DNA from: Fragilaria crotonensis
Taxonomy: Eukaryota; Bacillariophyta; Fragilariophyceae; Fragilariales; Fragilariaceae
Assembly: GCA_022925895.1 (NCBI GenBank)
Contig: JAKSYS010000095.1
Coordinates: forward strand, 60,918 to 124,917
Direction: 5' to 3'
DNA length: 64,000 bases
This document shows positions 33,300 through 43,461 of the stretch, piece after piece (position 1 is the stretch's first letter; every line of letters begins with the position of its first letter). Made by a program: the position numbers and the translations under genes. The notes beneath the pieces are model-generated. The model saw only the letters and a program-made list of their open reading frames with translations, was not told where the DNA came from and did no database searches.

Positions 33300-34560
33300 T
33301 GTGTACAGATTCGGATCTTCAAATAGTCGATCTTCAAATAGTCTTCTTACACAAAGTAACCCGTAAATTCGATCTTCAAATAGTCTCGAATGGACAAGTA
33401 ACAGTGTGTCGGTATGATGACGACTATTTGAAGATCGAATTTCGATCTTCAAGTAGTCACGAATGGACAAGTAACAGTGTGTCAGTACAATGACGACTAT
33501 TTGGTGTCACAATTTCGATCTTCAAATAGTCACGAATGGACAAGTAACAGTATGTCAGTACGATGACGACTATTTGGTGTACGAATTTCGATCTTCAAAT
33601 AGTCACGAATGGACAAGTAACAGTATGTCAGTACGATGACGACTATTTGGTGTACAATTTCGATCTTCAAATAGTCACGAATGGACAAGTAACAGTATGT
33701 CAGTACGATGACGACTATTTGGTGTACAATTTCGATCTTCAAATAGTCACGAATGGACAAGTAACAGTATGACAGTACGATGACGACTATTTGGTGTACG
33801 AATTTCGATCTTCAAATAGTCACGAATGGACAAGTAACAGTATGACAGTACGATGACGACTATTTGGTGTACGAATTTCGATCTTCAAATAGTCACGAAT
33901 GGACAAGTAACAGTATGACAGTACGATGACGACTATTTGGTGTACGAATTTCGATCTTCAAATAGTCACGAATGGACAAGTAACAGTGTGTCAGTACAAT
34001 GACGACTATTTGGTGTACGAATTTCGATCTTCAAATAGTCACGAATGGACAAGTAACAGTATGACAGTACGATGACGACTATTTGGTGTACGAATTTCGA
34101 TCTTCAAATAGTCACGAATGGACAAGTAACAGTATGTCAGTACGATGACGACTATTTGGTGTACGAATTTCGATCTTCAAATAGTCACGAATGAACAAGT
34201 AACAGTATGACAGTACAATGACGACTATTTGGTGTACGAATTTCGATCTTCAAATAGTCACGAATGGACAAGTAACAGTATGACAGTACGATGACGACTA
34301 TTTGGTGTACGAATTTCGATCTTCAAATAGTCACGAATGGACAAGTAACAGTGTGTCAGTACAATGACGACTATTTGGTGTACGAATTTCGATCTTCAAA
34401 TAGTCACGAATGGACAAGTAACAGTATGACAGTACGATGACGACTATTTGGTGTACGAATTTCGATCTTCAAATAGTCACGAATGGACAAGTAACAGTAT
34501 GACAGTACGATGACAACTATTTGGTGATCAAAATTCCATCTTCAAATAGTCACGAATTCC
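33300..34560. repeat. Hairpin array B, about 16 units of 73 bp
   Basis: Same unit and orientation as array A. It opens with a damaged start (33.30-33.36 kb) and then the same two variant units in the same order as array A. Regular units are mostly 73 bp, two of them 72, and end in a degraded unit at 34560. It lies between two divergent modules: 87 bp upstream of the GNAT/Ulp1-like start and about 200 bp upstream of the dioxygenase-like start. Confidence 0.95.
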
Positions 34561-34751
34561 GTACAATCACGACAACTTTGTGTACGAATTTTGTTTTTGA
34601 CGAGTGTTCTGAGTGATGTCGCCCTTGAGCACTGACGTACTTCTGACACATGCGACGTGACAGAAAGCATAAACTCTGATCACATTTTTCCTCCTTCGAT
34701 TGCCTTGCCCAACGCTGTTGCGAATGGTTATCAAACGGCAGAAGCAACTTG

Positions 34752-34994
34752 GAAACCATCATGAGGACGTCAAAACAGGTCACTGTTATCTGTGACTCGG
34801 GGCACAGTAACAGCAGTTCCAACCTTGACGTCACAAAACGCATGATGAGGAGTACGGTTGTGGAATGCAAATGTAACAACGAGGAAACCATCATGAGGAC
34901 GTCAAAACAGGTCACTGTTATCTGTGACTCGGGGCACAGTAACAGCAGTTCCAACCTTGACGTCACAAAACGCATGATGAGGAGTACGGTTGTA
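34752..34994. repeat. 132-bp-period tandem duplication inside the dioxygenase-like gene
   Basis: The segment 34752-34862 recurs at 34884-34994 with no differences I can see. It begins GAAACCATCATGAGGACG and contains CACTGTTATCTGTG and CACAGTAACAG, which form a hairpin, plus TTGACGTCAC. The period is 44 codons, so the frame is kept. Confidence 0.9.
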
Positions 34995-36096
34995 CAGAAT
35001 GATACCACAAGTGAGAACATTGGCAAGACTGGAAAACGAGGTTTTCAACATGTGTATAAATCAAGGAAAAAGTCAAGCATCACGACGCAGGAAGCATACA
35101 AGAAGGCAATAGAAAATGGCAAGCCAAAGAGTGTTTATGCAAAGAAGCGCAATTATTTGAAGAAGAAAAGGCTACTAGATAGTTTGATGCAAGTTTCACC
35201 GTCGCATGAGCATTCACTGGGCAAAGCACTGTTGCAGAACAGTTGTAAACCTTTATTCTTTAGTGGAGCCGATATGGAAAACTCAACGAGACTTCGCAAA
35301 TGCATAGGTGATGCGCACATGCTGTTTGCAATCAATGATCTTAAAGTCATTGACACTATGTCTGGTGCCCGTTTGATTTTACCGAGTGGGGATAACGTAT
35401 TCACTTTGATCCCACGTCCGTATGTTGTTGAAAAACTTACAAGGGTTAACCAAACCATCGAGGCACTTCATGCACTTGAGGATGCAGAATCCAAAGCAGA
35501 AGTGCGTGGAATTAAACGAGTACCTGTTGCGGAAGATAATGGCAAATACACCACTGTTGGGTTAAAGCCAAACCGTGGTTCAACTGGTATTATCGAGTCT
35601 TGGCGAAAACATTAAGTGACTGGAGCAAGACACAAATCCGTGACTTAATGAAGAGGTGTCATGAAGTTGCAAAGGATTCATTCCAGGGAATGATCTTCGA
35701 GGACTCCGTAGTGCCCAATGGTTTGCCGATTGGCCAAGTATGGTAGGTATGCCATCTGAACCAATTTGGGGTAGTCTTGCCTGTGGCAAAAACTATTGTT
35801 TGAATTCGCATACCGATGAGGATTTTTTCTATTCCTTGACAACCATTATTTCGCAACATGGATTGCAACCGGGTCGGTTTGATAAATACCGATTGGATGC
35901 CGACGTAACGAACTACTTTGCATTTGCAGAACAAGGGGTTGCCGTGGCACTGAGGCCGGGAGATATGTTACTTTTCAATCCATTGTATCAGCACTGTTTG
36001 ACATCCCGCACATTGCAATATCAAGAGAAAGATGTGTTTTGTGTGTCGTTATACCTGAAGACAGCAGTTGTTGGAGGAAACAATAATACCAAATAG
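34761..36096 (+). pseudogene. Fe(II)/2OG dioxygenase-like protein carried by the element, two frameshifts
   Basis: The first ATG in frame is 34761. The N-terminus contains a tandem in-frame duplication (132-bp period). A basic region (KKRNYLKKKRLLDSL) and a globular part (LIPRPYVVEKLTRVN) follow to 35615. The frame changes near 35.6 kb (SDWSKTQIRDLMKRC, DSVVPNGLPIGQVW) and again near 35.74 kb. The last segment has the double-stranded beta-helix pattern of Fe(II)/2OG oxygenases: His and Asp in NSHTDEDFF, distal His 61 residues after the first in RPGDMLLFNPLYQHC, then VFCVSLYLKT. JBP/TET-like oxygenases are known from other transposons (fungal KDZ elements), which makes a DNA-modifying role conceivable but unproven. 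The stop codon lies inside the first repeat of array C. Confidence 0.5.
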
Positions 36097-37190
36097 TCGC
36101 CATCGTACTGTACTGGTGATACTCGTACTGTGACGACTATTTGAAGATCGAATTTCGATCACCAAATAGTCACCGTCGTACTGTACTGGTGTTACTCGTA
36201 CTGTGACGACTATTTGAAGATCGAATTTCGATCACCAAATAGTCACTGTCGTACTGTACTGGTGATACTCGTACTGTGACGACTATTTGAAGATCGAATT
36301 TCGATCACCAAATAGTCACCGTCGTACTGTACTGGTGATACTCGTACTGTGACGACTATTTGAAGATCGAATTTCGATCACCAAATAGTCACCGTCGTAC
36401 TGTACTGGTGTTACTCGTACTGTGACGACTATTTGAAGATCGAATTTCGATCACCAAATAGTCACTGTTGTACTGTACTGGTGTTACTCGTACTGTGACG
36501 ACTATTTGAAGATCGAATTTCGATCTCCAAATAGTCACTGTCGTACTGTACTGGTGTTACTCGTACTGTGACGACTATTTGAAGATCGAATTTCGATCAC
36601 CAAATAGTCACCGTCGTACTGTACTGGTGATACTCGTACTGTGACGACTATTTGAAGATCGAATTTCGATCACCAAATAGTCACTGTCGTACTGTACTGG
36701 TGATACTCGTACTGTGACGACTATTTGAAGATCGAATTTCGATCACCAAATAGTCGCCATTGTACTGTACTGGTGATACTCGTACTGTGACGACTATTTG
36801 AAGATCAATTTCGATCACCAAATAGTCGCCATTGTACTGTACTGGTGATACTCGTACTGACGACTATTTGAAGATCGAATTTCGATCACCAAATAGTCAC
36901 CATCGTACTGTACTGGTGATACTCAGCTGTGACGACTATTTGAAGATCGAATTTCGATCACCAAATAGTCGCCATTGTACTGTACTGGTGATACTCGTAC
37001 TGTGACGACTATTTGAAGATCGAATTTCGATCACCAAATAGTCACCGTCGTACTGTACTGGTGATACTCGTACTGTGACGACTATTTGAAGATCGAATTT
37101 CGATCACCAAATAGTCACTGTCGTACTGTACTGGTGATACTCGTACTGTGACGACTATTTGAAGATCGAATTTCGATCACCAAATAGTCC
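36089..37190. repeat. Hairpin array C, about 15 units of 73 bp, inverted orientation
   Basis: The unit has the same 37-nt palindrome in the opposite order (GACTATTTGAAGATCGAA then TTTCGATCACCAAATAGTC) and a different 36-nt linker (GTCGTACTGTACTGGTGATA, then CTCGTACTGTGAC). Unit length is again 73 bp. Single-base variants (GTGATA/GTGTTA, CACCGTCG/CGCCATTG) mark individual units. The array faces array B across the dioxygenase-like gene and ends about 130 bp from the transposase 3' end. Confidence 0.95.
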
Positions 37191-37321
37191 CCATCCTAGT
37201 CATGATGTCGAACAAGAACGAAAGTCTAAGTCAACATTGTTATTAATTCTAAATGTACTACTTTTAAAAACTCCATGATGAGACATATGTTTTGCACACC
37301 TTGCCAACAGGACACCCGAAA

Positions 37322-40300
37322 CTAGGGACCCTTTGGGTGGTGGTTTCTCAGAAGCCATGTTGGCTTTCTCGGTGAAGATAATCTTGTCGAGTGCCTCCTC
37401 AACAAGAAGACCTCTCTCTTGTGGGCTTTTGAGGCATCAACAAGACTAACTAGTTCCTTTGCTCTTGGCATAATGCTGTCGTACGCATTGTAACGTTCCA
37501 ATTCGGATACGTCTTCATGGTGAAGAGCACGTGATCCAAAATCAATGCAGTCAGTTTCTAAACTTAGATTCCATGAGGATGTCGTCATTGTCGTCAAGAT
37601 GAGTATTCGTGTGCTCAGTTTCATGACCAGCGTCGATGAGTGGTTCCTCAGGCAAGTGGATCTCTTGCGACATTGATACGGGAACAGTATTTTTGGCATT
37701 CTTCAGGGCAATCTCAACCTCATCCCTGGTGTAGTTTACGACACTGTCCAGTTTTGAGGGTTTTGGAAAGGGAGTCAATGGTACTTTCAGTGGCATTTCT
37801 GAATTGCTCATTTGAATTCTTCCCACACTTGTAGACACGATGGAATGGAGAGAAAGTATGATCGTCATTCTTTGGAATAAAGTTTGGGCCTTTGCAATCA
37901 TTCTCACGTATTGATTCCAGCTTCTGCTTTATCTCTTTCTCAGTTAGTGAGCAATCACTCTCCTTCTTCATTGAGAAATAAATATATGATTTCCACCAAC
38001 GTACTGAAATGTCGTGGTGACTGATGTTTGGATTGCTTGCATAATACTTCTTCACATGCATCATGTGTGGGCAGATGACACCATTGCATTCGTAGTAGTT
38101 GCAGTCACACATCAGACAAACCCTGTTGTCAAAGTCTTGTGAGGTGACAGTGTACACTCTGTGGAAGCATGGAATCAAAGAATGGACATCACGGTCAACT
38201 GACCGAACAACAAGCCACTTGAAAGGGCTTGCTCTCCAAGAAGCATAGCTCTCGCATTGATCAAGAGCAAATTTCAACATGAACTCTGCAGGAAGGGTGA
38301 CATCATTGACGGTGGGAGAGTTACTCCAGGTTGCTCTTCCAAACAGGGCACTAGCCATATATCGTTGGTATAGGTCAAATTTGTTGGAATCGGTGTCAAC
38401 TTGAATTTTGACAGATTTGTCAACACCGTGCTGTGGAAGCACACAGGAAGGACCAGCTTTGATAGCATTATTTGTACCTTCGTGCCCAGAATTTGTGTTG
38501 GTCTCGAAGTGTCTCACCCCCTTCCTCAGATAAAAGCAATAACTCTGCTCTTGTGGAATTATGTAATTGCGGATAAAGTGCAATATCTTTTCTCCACCGT
38601 CCTCCCCAAAAATTGCCTTAATAGTGTCTGATTTCAAGTACATATGTAAAAAGGGCGTAACTTCTTTGATGTTGACGATTCTTTTAGAAAAATGGTATCA
38701 CAGATAACACACAGAATAAACATGTAGGTGTACTCACATTTCGTACTCGTCTTGGAAAAGTATCCCTCGGCGCATCCAGCTGTAGATCCAGGTTTTTATT
38801 ACTCTTACCTGCCTCTTGGCGGCATCATCCTTGCCTCTCCGATAACCCAAGCCTTTACAATTTCGTCGCCAGCCTTGATCAACAAGGTGCCACCCACATC
38901 GAGTACGTACTGCATTGACAAAATGTGTGGAGATGGCATAGTCAACTTGTGTCATTTCTTGGGAATCACCGTCAGTCATGATAAGTTTCACAGCATGTAG
39001 TGATTGTGCACCAAGAAGAACAGGAATGGCTTCTTGGAATAGCCAACGGAAGAACCAAGATCGTTCATTCGGGGCAATGCACCTAACAACCACAGTCACC
39101 TTTCCATTTGAATCTTTCACAGAGAGTGTCAGCAATGGTCTGCTTTCATTGTTCGTCTCATGAGTGCCGTCAACGCATACAACTTCAGGAAAAGCGTGGA
39201 ACAGGCGCCTGCCTTCTGGTAAAACCCAACAACAGGCAATGAGTATATCCTGGTCTTCCCTTGCGCCAACCGCAAGTCTGCTTTCCAAAGCATATTTCTT
39301 AAAAGTGGATGTCTCTGCCACCTCCAGAGGTACTGGCTTCTCGTGAAAAGGTGAAGTGTCATCAGCAGTTGGGACAACAGAAAGGCTGGTTAGTTCACCT
39401 GATAAATCATCAGGAATGGCTTCAGTACGTGCAGCCTTTACACTGTTGCCGCGTAGTTCTTTTGATTTGCCATGATGATACAGACAGACATACGAGGCAC
39501 CACTTTTTTGTAAGTAACTCAACATATTCTCACAGGGTGAAGACTCCGATGCTGTTGTGGTAGCATTAACATTTGGGAAGCCATGAAGTCTTTTGCCATT
39601 TTTAAAATCCTTGCACATATGCCATCTGACCACGAGTAAAAATCTGACCCGTACGGGTTTTAGTAAACAGAGCCGCTTGGGCAGGCTGGATGTTGGCAAC
39701 ACTCATTGCAGCAACAGTTTCCAGGGTTGTAATGTCAAGAAAGCGTTTACGATTCCTTATTTCATTGGAAAGAAGAGGAGGATGGCCAGTGTGCTGATTG
39801 TTTCCAATTCCGCAAACAAGGAAAAAGCTATTATGGTCAATTCGGAGTGTGAATTTGACACGACAAGTGCAGGAGTTACCACGTAGAGTTGAATTGCGAC
39901 GTTTCAATCCGATGCCAGAACTCTTGCACCCACGGGCATTCTTCTTATCACCAGTGTAGGTGGTAACACGATAAGAATCGGTTCCAGTACTTTGGTTCAG
40001 TGTGCAGGACATTCCTCCTTCTTCTGATGAATACTGGCGGAAATTACTGCATTTCAATACGCGTTGGTCAGTCAGTAGTACATCTGTGACATTGGTTGGG
40101 GAACGCAAACCATAACCATTGGAAACAAGGGCACAATTCCCAACAGATTTGGCAGCTTGGAGTAAGTCAGTGATAAGACTATGGCCTCCTGAATCCTTTC
40201 GAAATCCACCATTGATGGGATAAAGAGATGGACTGAACCGAATAATATGCTTGGAACCCTTGTACATGGAGGTAGTGTACTGAAAGAGGTCGTACTGTTT

Positions 40301-40424
40301 CCAATGATGCATTGAAATCATCGGTTGCATGACAAAAATGACCTTTGAAAGGCAAAGAAGCAGTCCATGACATAGCCTTGAGAGCAGATAGAGTCTGGTC
40401 CACAGCATGGGGATCCTGCATCAA
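37322..40424 (-). pseudogene. MULE-type transposase with SWIM finger, one intron, several frameshifts
   Basis: The N-terminal region (40.42-39.6 kb) has a Cys/His DNA-binding module (STLRGNSCTCRVKFTLRID, GIGNNQHTGHPPLL) typical of FAR1/MULE proteins. The DDE nuclease follows at 39.70-38.74 kb: VVCVDGTHET gives the first Asp, LIMTDGDSQEM the second, and NSGHEGTNNAIKAG after the intron the Glu. A 57-nt intron at 38681-38737 (donor GTGAGT, acceptor CTAAAAG) joins FQDEYE to IIVNIKEVTPFLHMYLKS in frame. A SWIM finger lies at about 38.1 kb (CDCNYYECNGVICPHMMHV). Frame changes occur near 40.3, 39.6 and 37.75 kb, and a coding-like tail runs to 37322. The true start is unresolved; a pyrimidine-rich stretch at 40.45-40.65 kb may be an intron. 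Confidence 0.75.
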
Positions 40425-40887
40425 TGGTACTTCTTGTTGTGGATGATCCTAAAGAGACCGAAACATGGGGTTGGCAACAAATTAATCGGTAGGTGGTTGC
40501 TATAGTAATGCAAGCAAAATGACAACAGATAGAGAGCAAACAAGAGCGAAAACAGAACAAGGGCAACAAGAGAAACAAAAGCAGCAAGGAGAGCAAGAAC
40601 AACAAGAGAAACAATAATGACAGGGAGACAAAGTGCCATACCATCGTGGTCGTAAAATATCAAAATGATGAGTTTTGTGCGAGTAAACTCAAATCCACTA
40701 CTGGTACCATGTTTTATACACATCTAGACACGATCATTTTTATTTCTATTCAAACAAATGTGGAGCAGATTTATGTTCCTTATCTAGAACGTAGTTTTGC
40801 ACAAGAGGTGGTTTGAAAAGAGGGCGCTGATAAAGTCAAAGATAAAGATTCCGTACAAGTTAAATTCCGCAAAAAAAGTGCATAAAA
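40425..40887. other. Transposase upstream region and right subterminal region
   Basis: Contains an AACAAGAG-type low-complexity stretch (40.53-40.62 kb) and the subterminal segment matching 8424-8602. Hydrophobic open frames here are read-through of low-complexity DNA and not supported as genes. Confidence 0.45.
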
Positions 40888-40920
40888 GTGCTGACGTCAA
40901 ATTGGTGAAACCTAATCGGA
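40888..40920 (-). repeat. Right terminal inverted repeat (33 bp)
   Basis: Exact inverse of 28428-28460, starting GTGCTGACGTCA and ending CCTAATCGGA. It lies 13 bp before the first possible ATG of the carboxymuconolactone-decarboxylase-like gene. Confidence 0.85.
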
Positions 40921-40933
40921 CCCGTTCTTCGTC

Positions 40934-41788
40934 ATGTCGGTACCTGGTACCAGTATTGATCTTCATGCCAAGATTTTGTGTTGCCCAATCATCCAATCAG
41001 CATTGTTGATGTCGACAAGGCTGCTCCTCGCGACATCGCATCGACTCCAGTTGGGAAGTGCCTTTCTGACATCACCATTAGCAGAAACCTTTCGGTTGCG
41101 TACAGCATCGAGAGTGAGAGGCATCATGTCGTCCACCGACAACCCCCCAACGGATGAGATTCCGGACTACCCACGCACCTCCGTTGGATTTGAGCCTCGT
41201 TACAATGGCCCATCGGAAGAGGAAATGACGGACCGGCAACGCGAGATTCGTGATGCCATTGTGGCCACCCGCAAACGCACTGGCTTGTCGGGTCCATTTG
41301 GGCCGTGGCTGGCGGTACCTGCCATTGCCGATCCTGCGCAAAGCTTGGGGCGCGCGTGTCGATACGAAACTTCTCTGTCCTTCCAGGAATCGGGTTGGTG
41401 ATTTTGTTGACGGGCGCCAAGACCAAGTCTCATTCGAATTCGATATTCATGTCGGGAAGCTTTGAAGTCTGGATGGAAGTATGACATGGTAGAGGCGATT
41501 CAGAGACGATGAATTCAGTTTGAAGCCGTGAAGGAAAAAGTGCTTCCTATGATGGAGAATGATCGCCAGAAAGCAATTGCACTCTTTACGGCCGAGTTGC
41601 TGGAGACTTACACTGTATCAGATGAAACTTACGAAAGCACAAAGAAGGCAACGGTGGGAAAGACTCCGTTCTCGTGGAATTACAAGCATTGCCGGGTACT
41701 ACACATATGTTTCCTACACCTTGAACGTCTTTCGTATCCCGTCTCAATCAGCAAGCAAGGTAGGGAGAAAAGGAAGCGAGATGACTAG
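40934..41788 (+). pseudogene. Carboxymuconolactone-decarboxylase-like protein, frameshifted
   Basis: The ATG at 40934 is open, but the Met in MSTRLLLATSHRLQLG is as likely; either gives a basic presequence. The domain contains RQREIRDAIVATRKRTGLSG, FGPWLAVPAIADPAQSLG and RYETSLSFQES, then needs a frame change near 41395 to read LVILLTGAKTKSH and another near 41435 for EFDIHVG. A further frame at 41528-41650 gives KEKVLPMMENDRQKAI and YTVSDETYESTKKA, and a last change gives SIAGYYTYVSYTLNVFRIP. This matches the alpha-helical AhpD/CMD fold. The usual CxxC of peroxidase members is not seen. At least three single-base breaks. The enzyme class is clear, the substrate is not. Confidence 0.6.
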
Positions 41789-42009
41789 TACTGGAGTACC
41801 TCATAATAGCAAATTAAAATCGCGTCATCAAATTGTTTGCCTATTGCGTACATTAAATTTCTATGTTGTTGTTTGTGGCCCTTTTCAAGATAGTCTGTTA
41901 TGGCGATCATCGCTTGATGCTTGCCACGAAATCCCATCCCTCGCTGCAACTCGCGGGGTGACAAAAGTGGAAATCGGATGGATGTCGAGTGGAAGACTTA
42001 CGGTTGAGC

Positions 42010-42013
42010 AAAA
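42010..42013 (-). terminator. Pol III T4 terminator of 5S copy 2
   Basis: Four T residues on the minus strand directly after the 5S 3' end. Confidence 0.75.
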
Positions 42014-42127
42014 GAACAACACCCGGATTCCAACGTGGTCCCCCACCGTAGTACTAACCGGGCCCGACGATGCTTAACTTCGCTGAGCAGACGGGAAGCG
42101 GTGCTGTCATCGTGGTATGGTCGTTCC
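42014..42127 (-). rRNA. 5S ribosomal RNA, copy 2
   Basis: Nearly identical to the copy at 16290-16404 on the same strand, with one base fewer in the GGG run before TGTTGTTC and one substitution (GGGCCCGGTTAG for GGGCCTGGTTAG). Ends in a four-T run. Flanks differ from copy 1 except for the upstream element. Confidence 0.9.
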
Positions 42128-42141
42128 TGCTTAATGATGAG

Positions 42142-42154
42142 TCATCAAAATATA
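42142..42154 (-). promoter_or_regulatory. TATA-like upstream element of 5S copy 2
   Basis: TATATTTTGATGA, the same 13-mer and the same 14-nt spacing from the 5S start as at copy 1. Confidence 0.65.
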
Positions 42155-42393
42155 GAAATGCAATCAATAATTAGGCATTTTTTTCTTTACACGTATTCCA
42201 GTTTGCAGTGGGTGTACGAGTTGTTTATCACACTGCACACTGCACACTGCGTGAATACATTCTTTGAGACATTCGTTTCGACACTCTCTTGCATTGGCGA
42301 GGATGTGGCCCAGGATAAGGACTTGATGAGGCTGATCACACGCCCTGGACCAAATTGGAATGGCAGAGACGATCCTCTAATTCCTTATTCGCC

Positions 42394-43461
42394 ATGGAAC
42401 AACGTGACGTCGAGCGCAACAGCAAATGTAGCTTGCCACTCACCAACTTGATACCACCTCATCTGCGCATACGTATTCTGCACGAGGATGCGTGTATTTT
42501 GGTGATCGATAAGCCCTGCAACTTAAGGTCTGTGCCCGGAAACGTTCAAGTGGCTGGCTCGAAGCGATGCCGTGAAGAAAGGATGACAGCCCAAGACGCG
42601 TGGATTGCAGCTCTGAGGGAATTCCAGGGTGACATAGGAGAGGACAAGATCAGCGATGCCGTTCGTCGATGGGCCATAAAGCTCGCCAATTCGCCAAGTT
42701 TGGTATCCATTCCTCGAAAGCTGGGTCCTTTTCTTCGTTATTTCCAGAAAAATCAAACGCGTTTGCTACCTGAAGGAGTGTCTCAAGTATCGGATCATGA
42801 TGCTGAATTGCTGGGAACTCAGGTACATTTCATGCTCGCTGAACGACAAAGATCGCTATTGAATCTACCGCAGGCCACAAGCCACGCAGATTCCGCCTTT
42901 GGTCAACTTATCCTTATGGGATATTCGCATGACGGACGACCTGCGAACCTTTTTGTTGTGCATCGACTCGATTGCGAGACGTCTGGAGTAATGGTGTTTG
43001 CACGAACTCAGGAGGCCGCTTCATTTCTTGGAAAGGCTTGGCGGGAGAGGGATCAGGTGACCAAAACCTACGTGGCAAGAGTCAAGCGGTGGCCTCCATT
43101 CGAAGACAGCATGAAAACTGAAGGAATCATTGAACTTCCGCTTAGTCCTAGCCAGGAGCGACTCAAATGGAAAGTGGACAAGAACGGAAGCCTTGCAAAA
43201 CTCTGTGGAAAATCAGGAAAGTTGAGCCTAATTTCGTAACATTGAATCTAACTCCAGTTACAGGGCGAACCCACCAGCTCAGAATCCATCTCGCAGAGGT
43301 CAGGAAGCGGGATTGATGGTGACTCTTTGTACAGTGACAATCCTGAGACGTGGGATCCTGAAAATGCAATGGACCGTCGCCTCAAGCTACACGCGGAACA
43401 TCTGTCGTTTCCTCACCCCGAAACTGCGGAACTGATGAACTTCATCAATGTATCGTGGTAG
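42394..43461 (+). pseudogene. RluA-family pseudouridine synthase, two frameshifts
   Basis: The ATG at 42394 (MEQRDVERNSK) is the first in a frame open from 42355. RluA landmarks are ILVIDKPCNLRSVPG, then an extra ~110-residue segment, then VHRLDCETSGVMVFARTQ with the catalytic Asp in HRLD. KTYVARVKRW and GIIELPLSPS follow. Near 43185 the frame changes to read KVEPNFVTLNLTPVTGRTHQ and LRIHLAEV, the C-terminal RTHQLR block. Near 43305 it changes again to GIDGDSLYSD and LKLHAEHLSFPHPET, ending at 43461. These enzymes isomerise uridine in rRNA or tRNA. All motifs survive, so the breaks may be errors. Confidence 0.75.

Larger units (their letters stand above)
28428..40920. mobile_element. 12.5-kb composite MULE-type DNA transposon with hairpin arrays and cargo genes
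   Basis: Bounded by perfect 33-bp inverted repeats (28428-28460 and 40888-40920). Left to right it holds array A of a 73-bp repeat, a DUF6824/zinc-finger module and a GNAT/Ulp1-like module (both minus strand), array B, a 2OG-dioxygenase-like gene (plus strand), array C, and a MULE transposase gene with DDE and SWIM motifs (minus strand). The terminal repeats match those of the MITE at 8618. No target-site duplication is evident next to the repeats, which leaves open a composite or rearranged origin. Several internal reading frames are broken by single-base shifts. Element-scale unity is inferred from the shared 73-bp repeats and the terminal repeats. Confidence 0.7.

Noticed and set aside
28783-37190. 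CRISPR array
   Set aside because: Units repeat over their full 73 bp; there are no unique spacers between conserved repeats, and the context is eukaryotic.
40318-40723. Hydrophobic minus-strand proteins of about 100 residues
   Set aside because: Composition follows an AACAAGAG low-complexity tract; part may be an intron of the transposase gene.
28418-40930. Target-site duplication of the 12.5-kb element
   Set aside because: The 8-11 bp next to each terminal repeat do not match, so I do not claim one.
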